A stretch of DNA of 64,000 nucleotides from Cylicocyclus nassatus (Eukaryota; Nematoda; Chromadorea; Rhabditida; Strongylidae), in assembly GCA_958299035.1 (NCBI GenBank), contig CATQJL010000316.1, positions 4,552,674-4,616,673 of the forward strand. Reading direction: 5' to 3'. The position numbers and the translations under genes are program-made. Under the pieces are notes generated by a model. The model saw nothing but the letters and a program-made list of their open reading frames with translations. It was not told the DNA's origin and searched no databases. Shown here one piece after another: positions 34,637-44,800 of this stretch; position 1 is the stretch's first letter; every line of letters starts with the position of its first letter.

Positions 34637-35485
34637 GTATTTGGAGTTAAAGAGAGAGAGGCACGATTTCAAGAACAAATGAATCGTCGTATTTTGATCG
34701 ACTGGGTGCGTATAACTGGTCTCAAAAATCCTTATAGGAAGAAATTGGACCGTCTTCTAGATGATTTTGGAAAAGACGTCTTGAAGTATGTTTAAATTAT
34801 TTAAATGTGTATATTTAGTAAATTTTTGAAAAAACAGAGTGCCTGAAGAATTAAAGGATTGGTTTGCATGGCCGGCCCCAGCGGGGAAGAAAGGGGATAT
34901 ATTAGCTATTAGGGTGCATAATTTTAAAATTTGTTTGGATATAGTCTTGTGACGGTTTTTTAGGTTCAAATCAGTTACAAATTTTGGAAATATTTCATAT
35001 CAACTGGCAAAAATAATTTGTACGAGTATAATCACAAAAATGGTGAAGACATAAATGTTGCCAGAGAAAAAACTCTTTCCTTGACTGATCAAGATCGCCT
35101 CGGGTAATTTTGAATATTCTATAAATTTGAGATAGTAAAGAATCATTTTAGATTATATATGAGAAGAATTGTAAAGCAGAAGTACTTGGAGAAAGGGAAG
35201 AATGTGGAAATTAGTTACCGTAGAGGCATGATCAAGATTGGAAAATCGGATGTTATATTTTTTGTATTTTTTTGAGAATGTTTTTTGAATGAAATTTTTT
35301 AGCCTGTAAAACCAGCAATGGCTGTTTATGTATACGACATTGACATCAATGATTGGAATGGAGTTCCCATCGACACTCTGTTAAGTGAGGAAGAGAAAAA
35401 ATCGATTGAAGTGAGATTTGATATGAACTTAGACCTGAGTAATAATGTTAAAATGTCAACATGTAAAAAAATGTTAACATGTTAA
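34637..35485 (+). CDS. orphan gene, at least five exons, about 215 residues, function unknown
   Basis: Exons 34637-34785, 34838-34913, 34964-35103, 35152-35251 and 35303-35485 (stop TAA) join with matching phases (2/1, 0/0, 2/1, 0/0). The introns are 52, 50, 48 and 51 nt, GT-AG, typical of nematodes. The joined product is basic and polar, with VFGVKEREARFQEQMNRR at the start, ELKDWFAWPAPAGKK in exon 2, YKFWKYFISTGK in exon 3 and MAVYVYDIDINDWNGVPID in exon 5. There is no signal peptide, membrane segment or motif I recognise. The first exon opens at an acceptor (ATCTAG), so an upstream exon is missing or hidden in the tandem repeat that ends about 80 bp before. The last codons and stop lie within a TGTTAACA palindromic repeat, so the C-terminus may be recently altered. 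Confidence 0.7.
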
Positions 35486-35535
35486 CATGTTAACATTATA
35501 ACATGTTAACATGTTAATGTTAACATGTTATAATG
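35440..35535. repeat. GTTAACAT palindromic tract
   Basis: Repeated ATGTTAACATGTTAAC units (self-complementary, HpaI-type cores) over about 90 bp. Overlaps the 3' end of the upstream orphan gene. Confidence 0.85.
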
Positions 35536-35539
35536 TTTG

Positions 35540-35870
35540 GGGTAAAAATTGTGAAAGATTATGAGACAGCCTAATAGTAAGAAAGATTTGGGCGAGACGA
35601 ACCTCATGTTCGTTTATGACCCTCCTTATGGAATCAGAAGCTACACCTGTCCTTCGTTCTGTTGGTTAGTTGCTTCATAGCTCTGCTTTCTTCTATATAA
35701 GATCTAAGGGGCGAATTCCCAAGGCGAAGGGGCGTTTCCGCTTTAAAAAAAGTTCGCTCAGAGTTTACCCAAATAATCATAATAGAAAAAGAACAAAATA
35801 TTCAACAAGACAAAATACCAAGTCATACTGGATGAAGACTTAGATGAATAGCATTGGCTCCTCAGGAAGT
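35540..35870. other. no gene recognised
   Basis: AT-rich spacer between the palindromic tract and Helitron-like debris. Nothing supported. Confidence 0.5.
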
Positions 35871-36030
35871 GAGAATTTCAATCTTTCATTACAGCTGAAT
35901 GTCTGTGTGTATGTGTGCAAGTATGCAAAAGGTAAAAATTTCTATTTTTGATCCGAACCGAACCAAAGCTTGCACACATACTTTGTAGGGTGTGCAATTG
36001 TCACAGGCTAGTTTTACGTTATAGGCAAAG
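35871..36030 (+). mobile_element. diverged Helitron fragment
   Basis: GCTGAATGTCTGTGTGTATG and, 70 bp later, CCGAACCGAACCAAAGCTTG followed by CACACATAC and a GTGTGCAATTGTCACAGGCTA stretch match the internal order of the copies at 49215-49515 and 63754-64000, with many substitutions. Termini not identified. Confidence 0.5.
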
Positions 36031-36184
36031 TCCGGACAAGAAATTGATTTTGAGATTTTTTGCTTACCTGAGCATATCTGCTATGCTGACCGAAGGTCCA
36101 CACTGCAAAGTGCGAAAACGGTGAAAAAAGAGTTACAACGCAGGAAGGAAATCAACAAGTGCTCAGACAATTGCATCGGAAAGT

Positions 36185-36350
36185 TCGCGGCCTCAAAGCG
36201 TGTTACATGGCGCGCCGCGGCCCTTAAAATTTCAGCCGCACACGCCGCGGGCCATGTATATTTTACCGGGAACGCCGCGGTCGAAGTTGAAATCGGGAAG
36301 AGATTACCGGGAAGGTCGCGGCCCAACCACCTCACTCGCCGGGCCGCGGG
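36185..36350. repeat. 30-bp phased CCGCGG repeat
   Basis: C/TCGCGG occurs at 36185, 36215, 36245 and 36275, exactly 30 bp apart, then at 36316 and 36344. ACCGGGAA also recurs between them. The units are otherwise very degenerate. A weaker continuation with ATCGGG/ACCGGG and CCGCGG lies at about 36650-36740. The region is GC-rich compared with its flanks. Confidence 0.7.
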
Positions 36351-36744
36351 CCCTATCAAAGGCCGCACTTCTTACACGCTGTAGTTTAAGGCGCAACCCT
36401 CGTGAGGTACGTCGCTGCGATGGAGCTACCCTGAGTGTTTAGGAGTTTGGGTATCGCTTCTCGGATTTGGTCCTATCTGACAGAGTTGAGTCTATGTTGA
36501 TGAAAGAAACTTCAGCAGTCGGATGAGCAATATCGACGACATTAGATGATGTCGACAGATGAGCTAACAAGTTGCTCAATTTGTGCTCAAGTCGTTGTCA
36601 TGAAAGACACGCCAAAAGATTTTTCTCTTCCTAGACCTCACCAGCATGCTAATCGGGTCAACTATCGGGTGCTTACAGGGTGCACCGCGGTCACTTATCG
36701 GGTCCAATTTTGGTTTATACCGGGCAGCTCGCGGCATGGATGAT

Positions 36745-37161
36745 TGGTGGTCGAGCAAGCACCCGCGAACTTCCCGATGCGATTGTCTGAGTGGGAGAGA
36801 TCTTACTTCCAAGTCACCCTCACAACTTCCAGAGCGACGTTCTTGGTTTTGGCTTCAAGTCAGGCTCTTGCGCTCGGCAGGTGGCGATGTAAGGGCGGCT
36901 AGCGGAAGCGAGTCGCGACATTTGAACTCAGCATAGCGAATAAGCCCTGGGAAGCAGAAAATCTCAAACTCAATTTCTTTCGCTGACACTGCCTTTAACA
37001 ACGATATTGAATTTTAAATTGAAAATATTGAGCTACGTATTGATTGGCACAAGGAGGTAAGTAAGCAAATACGATACCTGAGTCAAAGTGTGATGTTTAT
37101 CTTTTATTTGTCTTCTCGAACAATAAGGGAGCATGTGGAGGTTTGCGCTGTCCACATTGTA
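36745..37161. other. no gene recognised
   Basis: Open frames here are GC-driven and lack splice or motif support. Confidence 0.4.
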
Positions 37162-38090
37162 CGACTTGTCCCAAAAGCATTCAAGCCCGACTTCGCGATA
37201 TTTGTCCGCTTTTGATCTTTTCGGGCCAAACTTTGAATTTTTTGTTAAAATTGCTTAAAAACATGAAGTTTGCTTGATTCATTCAAGAGTTGAAGTATTT
37301 AAAGTAGGCCGTGCTGTGATTGTGAATTTGAGCCAGAAAGGACTTATCCAGAAGCAGATCGAAAACATTACTGGGATCTCAACGAGAGTATCTAGTTCCC
37401 TCTCTCCCTTTCGGAACGCTAGCAAGAGTGCCCGCCCTAGGAGCGGTGGCGACTGCGTCGATGCAAAGACCATCAAACGGGTCCGAGAGAAAATCCGAAC
37501 GAATCTCAAAAGAAACATCAGAAAAGGCACGATTGTAGTACTTTAAATTTCGGTCCAAAGAATCGTCAAAAAGCGTCTGGGACTCCGTAGCTTGAAAGTG
37601 CAAAACATTCATGTCTCAACGGAACTAATGAAGGCTAATCTTTAATGCAGCAATTTTTTGAGACGATTCACATGGCAGAGATGAGAAATTCTTCTAAAGG
37701 ACGAGAGGATTCTCACGACGACAGCGCAAACTTATGACAGCCAAAACAACAGAGATCATTTTGAACGAGTGGCCTCTGAACTCTCCAGATTAGAACTCAC
37801 TTGACTTTTCTGCTGGTCGGTTTTGAAGAACAAGACATGCGTTACTCTATGTCGAAGCCTGGCCAGCTCGAAGCGAGTAGTTCAGAAGGCGTGGAAAGAT
37901 ATTGACGTCAACTACCTTTTACCACGGTCGATAGCTAGAGCGTCTAAAGGCCTGTACAAAGGCCAAAGGAAAATCTTTCGAGCTTTAAGTGTATGTATTG
38001 TTTTGCAAGTTTTTATGCGGTATTCACCAGGTTGCTTCGTTCAGTTTCAGCTGAAGAAAAACTATGCGCAAAAACTTTTGGAACAACCTG
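37162..38090 (+). pseudogene. decayed mariner-type transposase and element
   Basis: An N-terminal HTH-like region (VNLSQKGLIQKQIENITGIS, near 37320) is followed by DAKTIKRVREKIRTNLKRNI (near 37460), IVKKRLGLRSLK (near 37565) and, after stops and shifts, the C-terminal SPD-NSLDFSA segment (near 37780) and a helical tail (SLASSKRVVQKAWKDID, near 37855). These are in the order of Tc1/mariner DDE transposases of nematodes. The part with the first two catalytic Asp is missing or unreadable. Outer sequences ACTTGTCCCAAAAGC (37164) and CTTTTGGAACAACCT (38074) look like degenerate TIRs. Transposition by cut-and-paste into TA is expected for the family; this copy is dead. Confidence 0.75.
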
Positions 38091-38547
38091 TGAATGTAAG
38101 ATTAGACGTGCAATCTGAATGCCGTCTGCAGTTCCATTCCGATTGCTTTGGACTTGAAACATCATCGTAGTTAAAACAATAGCAAATCCAACACGGAACT
38201 GTTAAATGGCTGCGAAAGTCGCACAGTTTATGGATTTCTGTCAACACTTTTTTCTTTTCATCTGACGCAAGCGATGCGAAAGACAATACGAAATCGACCT
38301 TTTGTTTTTCTATGTGAGTTACAAGAAAGCGACAGAATAAACGAACGTCTTGCTTTTTCACAGTACTTTATTTACAAGATTGAGCTGAATGCTAATCTCT
38401 TAGGGCTGTTCGGAAAAAATGTCGCATCATCAGCTACCACGCCTTATCGCTGCAGGATCAACACGGAAAATAGTGAATGGGGAAGTTTTCGACAAAGCAG
38501 AGCTAGCTCTGCAAGAAGAAGCTAAACATTGCACCAAGCTTGACTTA
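38091..38547. other. no gene recognised
   Basis: Short spacer between the mariner remnant and a foldback element. Small ORFs without support. Confidence 0.45.
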
Positions 38548-38947
38548 CCCTAAAATCCCATAGATAAGAGCGGTTTAATTTACCGGTGAGATATGGATCG
38601 GAAAAATTGAAATTGAATGCAGTCACCCCTCTAACTTGATGGATGGATAAATAAAAATCGGAGAAGAAGTTTAGAAGAAGCTCCGCCCCTCAACTCCAAA
38701 CCCCGCCACTATATAAACAATATATATATAGATAAATAGCGATTTTAACGGAATTTCGGAATTTCTATGTGAATTGTTTATTAACTGGGCGGGGTTTAGA
38801 GTTGAGGGGCGGAGCTTCTTCTAAACTTCTTCTCCGATTTTTGTTTATCCATCCATCAAGTTAGAGGGGTGACTGCATTCAACTTCAATTTTTCCAATTC
38901 ATTTTTCACCGGTAAATTAAACCGCTCTTATCTATGGGATTTTAGGG
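38548..38947. mobile_element. 400-bp foldback MITE in TA
   Basis: Begins CCCTAAAATCCCATAGATAA and ends with the complement, flanked by TA on both sides. Arms of about 170 bp contain GGCGGAGCTTCTTCTAAAC and AGAGGGGTGACTGCATTCAA in inverse order. The short AT-rich centre (38705-38790) is the loop. Confidence 0.88.
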
Positions 38948-38949
38948 TA

Positions 38950-40315
38950 CATAAAGTTTGAAGCCAAATCTCAAAAAATTTAGAAGTCTGAGAAATCGAA
39001 GAAAGTCTATCTATCCCTGTAAAAAATCCACGCCCAACTTGCTCACGCGCACACTCACTACACTAAATTTTCATGTGCACTGTAGTGTGCTTTCCATGGT
39101 CAAAAAAAGGGTTAAATCTAACAGTAGTACAGCTTCTCCCGGTGGAGGTGATTTCGTAATAAATTTTTGAATATATCCTCGTACTGTCCAATATGGAGAC
39201 TACATGCCTGAGCAAAGTGAAAGTCCGCAAAGATTTTATGCACGTCGTTTTTTGTTTTCCGTCAAACTTCAGGTGGAACAAAATTTCCGCCGATGTTTGT
39301 GCTCCTCGTTGGAGAGCTTGTTTTGTTCTCAAATGGTACCCTTTTTTCTTCATGTTTTCTGTGTTGTACTAGGATGTAATGCGACATTACGAACAAATAA
39401 ATACTTGAAAAACAGCAAATGAATGAGTCCAACAAATGTCGTGAACTAAAGACTAGATTTCCTTGTTTTCGCCCGCTGTTCCTCCTTCATGCGATAGTAG
39501 ATGCACAGGCAATTGAGACTCATGAATCAAATACATACCACACTTTGTAGAGTTAAAAAATGTGTTTTTTAAAGTGAGATTTTCTGCAGTAAAAACATTT
39601 ACTACTTCTCGAAATTTTATACTCTGTATTTCGAAGTTATTTAGGTGATGCAAATGCATCGGAATAATAAAGAATAAATGCGGCTTTCTCAAAAAAAATT
39701 TAACTGGATGCCCCAGTCTTGGCGGATTTACCTCAGCCTTATGTTTCTCGGATCGAGGTCTATATGCGGCCATTGTCGCATAACATTATTTATCTAGCTT
39801 ATTATTAGAACCAATAACAAATCATTGCAAATAATTTTGAATTGTCACCAAATCTACGGTAGTTTGGTGATCTTAGCGCTTTGGAACGGAAGATATAGCA
39901 TTGAGATTGCTGGAAATATCATTCATTTTAGCACCTTACCCGTGCTTTTGAAGGAGCCACTAACGTTCTACTCATGCGTATGCAAGCTTACCTTTCCCGC
40001 GTTTTCAAGATTAAGGATCAAAACGTAATCAGTCACTTCGTTTCAAAAGTAAATTTTTTCGAATAACTGCCTTTGCACAATGCGATCATATAGAATATTT
40101 GAGGACTTTGAAATTAGCGGCGCAAATTCATATGGTTACTGTAAAAATTTCTTAGTTTTTCGAAGCACAGCTTGAAGGATGGTGGAACTAGCAGTGCGAG
40201 GTGTCAAAATGTTAAGTGAAGAGCACATTATACAAAAGGTCTCATAAAACTTGGATGTGGATATGGATAAAAAAAAAAGCGCCTTAAAAGTAAAAGAAAA
40301 CAAAATGGTCCTTTA
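38950..40315. other. 1.4 kb without recognised genes
   Basis: Several 60-110-codon frames on both strands, none with splice-consistent partners or known motifs. Confidence 0.45.
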
Positions 40316-41233
40316 TTAGGTTGTTGCATAAGTTCTGTCCGATTTGAAATTTCTGACTTCAAAATGTCATGACTTCTTTCAAAATCAGCTTTTTCCCAAG
40401 ATCTTAGTTTCTATTTGTTGAGCAATTCCTTGGCTATCAGACACATATTGAAACCTGTGGGAATCCTTGTTAAGGAAGAAGCAAGCATTCAAAAACTTTA
40501 CAGCGTTTTTCTTCAAACCTTTCTTATTTGACATGGTAGTGCTCCCTTATGAGAATTGACAGACATCTTGTCTAACAATGGATAAATAGAGAATTTTTCG
40601 TAGATTATTTTGCACCATGAAAGAGCCCATAGGGTCTGCGTTGCCGAGAGATTTTTTGACCGAACAAAAAATTGGCCACTTTTTGACCTCACTCCAGCGC
40701 ATGTGTGCATTATTTACAAATTACGAAAATTATACAGTTGCCGTGAGCGCCGAAAAAAAATGGTGGATGGTCTCTGCTAACCCTTGCTTTACGCTAGCAC
40801 CTCCAACTTTGAAGTCGTCGATTACTTCTATTCAGAAAGTTATAGCTTGTGAAACATCTATACAGAAAATTAATGTTTGACAATAAATTTTACTAGCAAG
40901 ACGATTTCTTCATGGAACTGCACTTATGCGTACGCTAGCCAATCACACCCTTATTCCGCTACCAACTAAAAAACTTGACCTGAAGTTCGCATTGTGGAGA
41001 TTTCCTCGCAAGAATATAGCTCTGGGGTGAGAACGTACCTCGGCCACTTGGAGATTATAAGCCTGAAATCTCCTCACACTGAAAAATTTATTGAAATTTG
41101 ATTTGCCTTAGAAAGCGCAAAAAAGCACTTTTTAATGATACTAACGATACCGCATTAGAGATGAAATTTTCTTAGAACAGCTGCCTCAAACATAAGGCAA
41201 AAGAAATCGGACAGAACTTATGCAACAACCTAA
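40316..41233. mobile_element. long-hairpin MITE, TTAGGTTGTTGCATAAGTTC ends, 918 bp
   Basis: Flanked by TA. Terminal 35 bp are perfectly inverted (TTCTGTCCGATTT). The interior arms are more diverged than in the 20-25 kb cluster, suggesting an older copy. No coding. Confidence 0.8.
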
Positions 41234-41523
41234 TACATTCTTGTCACCCTGATAGTTCATTTTCCAAATCTACTATATCTTCCGGAAATTCGGCAAGGCA
41301 GTTGAAATGTTTTGGAAAGCCATCAGTCTTTAGAAAATATCCTTCTCGCTCCAACAGTAATATCTCCTGATTCTTTTTATAATGCTCTTTCAGATGAAGC
41401 CAGATCGTACAGAAATTTGTTCGCAACATCTGAAGACCGCTTTAAATGACCAAAACTATCTTTCAGCCATTCAAATAATGTGTAATATCTGTATTGCTGT
41501 ATCTCCTTCGAAAAAATATGTCA

Positions 41524-41890
41524 GGGACCCGTCATACTTCGCCGAAAAAAGCCCGAAAAAGCCCAAAAAAGCCCAAAAAAGCCCTAAAAGCCCAAAAAAG
41601 CCCAAAGGCGCCAGAAAGAGCCGGAACACTTCTCGCATGTTTTGGCGCTAAGGCATATGTGTTGACTTCGCAATCGAGCCTTTTTGTCATTTTCTGTCGT
41701 CCGCATGATAAGATAATGTCAGAATTCTACCAAAAGTTCGTTTCTACATTCCGGCTCTTTCTAGCGCTTTCTGGCTTTTTTGGGCTTTTTGGGCTTTTTC
41801 GGGCTTCTTTGGGCGCTTTTGGGTATTTTTTGGCTTTTTAGGCTTTTTTGAGCGCTTTTGGGCTTTTTTCGGCGAAGTATGACGGGTCCC
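41524..41890. mobile_element. 367-bp foldback with AAAAAGCCC tracts, TCA target duplication
   Basis: Ends GGGACCCGTCATACTTCGCC (41524) and complement (41890), flanked by TCA (41521-41523, 41891-41893). Both arms continue as AAAAAAGCCC repeats, strongly purine-skewed on the left and pyrimidine-skewed on the right. A 3-bp target duplication does not fit the TA, 8-bp or A/T targets of the other elements here. Confidence 0.8.
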
Positions 41891-41893
41891 TCA

Positions 41894-44800
41894 ATGTTAA
41901 GAAGTGGTATACATAATTCAAGAAGTTGTACAAATGACTTTTTTCGTTACAAACAATCGGATAAAATTTTAGATGTATTGGAAGTTCAAAAAAGCTTTGG
42001 AAAAATTTCGGTTGTACTGGAAGCTTGCAAGCAACTTGAGAGATTTTCAAAGATTCTTAGAGGTCTACTGACTTTACGTCGCTTCATTTCGAAAAAAGTG
42101 ACCCCCCCCCCCAAATTTTTCGGTGATCTCGTGGCGGAAATTAATATCCTCTTCCGTTTTAGTCTCAGTAAAGTAATCTACAAAATGCGTGATTGTTCAC
42201 AACTGCAGCCAACAAACTCAGCAGAAGACCACAAGGGTTCATCTCTCGATGTTGACCCCGTCTAATCAGACAGCCTTCCAAGAATGGCGAACTCTAATCA
42301 ATTTGAGATAATTTACGTATGGTCCAGCCGGGTGTGCATGTGGTGTGGTGGCGCATGTGAATGAGTTAATCGCCTAATCTCATCAACCTCGTCGCGCATA
42401 GCACTCTCAAATGAAAAGAAAGAGGCCAAAGAGGCACGCTGTGTCACATTTGCTAATGCAAACCATACGGAGAGCTTCGCGGTCCGGTTATGGTCAAGAA
42501 GGGTTAGCTGGCATTTATAAAAGAGATAATACACAAGTAATATGAAGACAATTTTACTACAGTTTTTCTGGCAGAGGTGAATCTCGCCCTCGCTGTCCCA
42601 CGCTCTCCATACTTAGTCAATGAACTTATCTCAAGAATAGCAATTTACTTCTGTTAATCCATCCATGGCATTGCGGGAATTAACATTTTGATAGGGCGTC
42701 GATGGCTATTACCCGAGAAATTGAAGCAGACGAGAGCGACGTTGTTCGGTTGAACACGCATTTTACGGCTTCGGCTGCGGTCAGAGCACTTTTCATATAA
42801 TTTACTATATTTGTTATTTGATATTTTTTGAGTTCGAAACACACAAAACAAAAGTCTTTTTGGAATTGCTTCTTTTGCAATAACCTATCGCATTATTTTT
42901 CCTCTTGTGCTTTTTGCTTACAAACAAGTCAAAATCAAAATGGTCACAGATACAGTGCTGGGACGCTAGAGCTTGTTTTCATTTAGTGTGCCTTTGTCGT
43001 ACGACATCGCTATACATTGTCATTTCATACTTCAACAAAGTGCACAGTCCTTAAGATCAGACCCTTTAAGTTGTCTTGAAATTTATGAATCCCTTAGACT
43101 CATTTACCCAATGGGATTGTCACTGCACATTCGCTTAATCAAATTTTTGCTAGATTTTTATTGCGAAGGTTTTGTTATGTTTAATCGAATATGGAGTCTT
43201 TGCACAGCCGAAAATTATGTAATCAAAGAAATTTTCAAACGAATCAGGTGCAAGAAGATCTACTGTACATATACATTAGCGTATTCCGAGATGTAGGGAA
43301 CGAATCTATATACTGTAACTTTCTGGATGATCTACACAGAACAGAAACACACGTATAGCTTCTATGATAAAATTAAGACCAAATTTTTGAAGAAATGACG
43401 AATGAACTTTTGATTTGGAGTTTGTGAATTATCCTAACATTACGCTGTTGGAGAAACGAACCTTTCAGAAAATTTTTAGCATGAAATTCGCGCTTTCTCA
43501 ATGCCATCTCGTCTCACCATCAACTATATGCGTTTTGTTGAGTAATTCTATCATAATCATGATACTCCAACTTTGGCAAGCGGAAGCAGCTAGAAAGGAC
43601 GAAAAGTATCATTTTTCTAAGTACGCTAAGAAAGGTAGCTACAAATATTGCAGTTCCAATAAAAATTTCCATAAAAATTATTAAAGGTTGCTTCTCCTTC
43701 TTGTTATCCAGATCACAGTGAGTGCAGCGCAAATATGCTAAGGACTCGATATCGTTGTCCAACAGTGATTTAAAAATTTTATTACAATTCAGATCAAGGT
43801 GGGACATACACATCTTTGTCATCTTCATCCTATCTACTTCACAGTCATCCCCAGTTCGTGATGTTTTAGAGCTCTCTGCTTCCTGCTGGTCATTTTCTCG
43901 TCTGTGGCAACGATCGCTTAAATGTTTCCACTATCGAGCGCTATTCTGCCGGTTGCTGCTGGGGCTATTTAATTACAATGTACGCTTCAGCCAGCCTACC
44001 CCCACACCCATTGCGATGCTCGATCATTCCCGAGGCAGCGTGCCATTTAGCAAGTGTGCTGCTCTGTTTGAAATTTCAATTGAAGCGAAATCGATTCAGG
44101 ACGGGTCGTACTTTGCGGAATTACAGGAAGTTTTGCCCTCCATTCAACGCAGCATCTCGTCCCCTCAACCACGCCCCCATACCACTTGTGTGTATGGTTG
44201 TGTTGCGCTGTTTGGATGACAGCCGCGCCCACTTTCCACGTGTCCTTGGATTACGGTAACTGCACTGATTCAGCGCTACGGCTAGTTACTGTACATTCCG
44301 TCATTGCACTGCTAGTACACACACCTGTTCTATGGCTGTGCTTTTCACACTTTGCTATCAAGATTGACGCGTTCACGTCTCCCTCAGGACATTGTGAAAC
44401 GATGTGGAATCTCTTTAATTAACGCCTTTCAATCTCAGTGCTCTCACCGATCGATCTGCATGATTTACTACACAAAGAACCTTTGGTTTTCGTTACCAGA
44501 TTATTTAAATCAGACTCCAAAGAGCCTGTGAGAAATCTCCTCAGACAAAAAGCGAGTCTAGCAACAAATATTTTGCTTTGAAGTTGATTGGTTCCATGTC
44601 AAATTAGCACATTCGTAGTAATCGAATTTCTTTGCAGTGAAGACAATGAAAACTGTTCTTTTTCGTTGGACTGACCTTAAATTTGAGAAAATATAAGAAT
44701 AAACCTGTTTCGTAGAAATTATTTTTTGAGCTGTAGATCCTTTTATCTTAACAACCTTTACTGCACAATATAATAACTGAAATCATTTTTGAGCTTTGTT

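Noticed and set aside
36121..36442. GC-rich ORFs across the CCGCGG array
   Set aside because: Open in several frames because of composition; no splice or motif support.
42313..42534. Minus-strand exon-like ORF ending near a GTAAAT donor
   Set aside because: Reads plausibly but no acceptor or neighbouring exon in phase was found.
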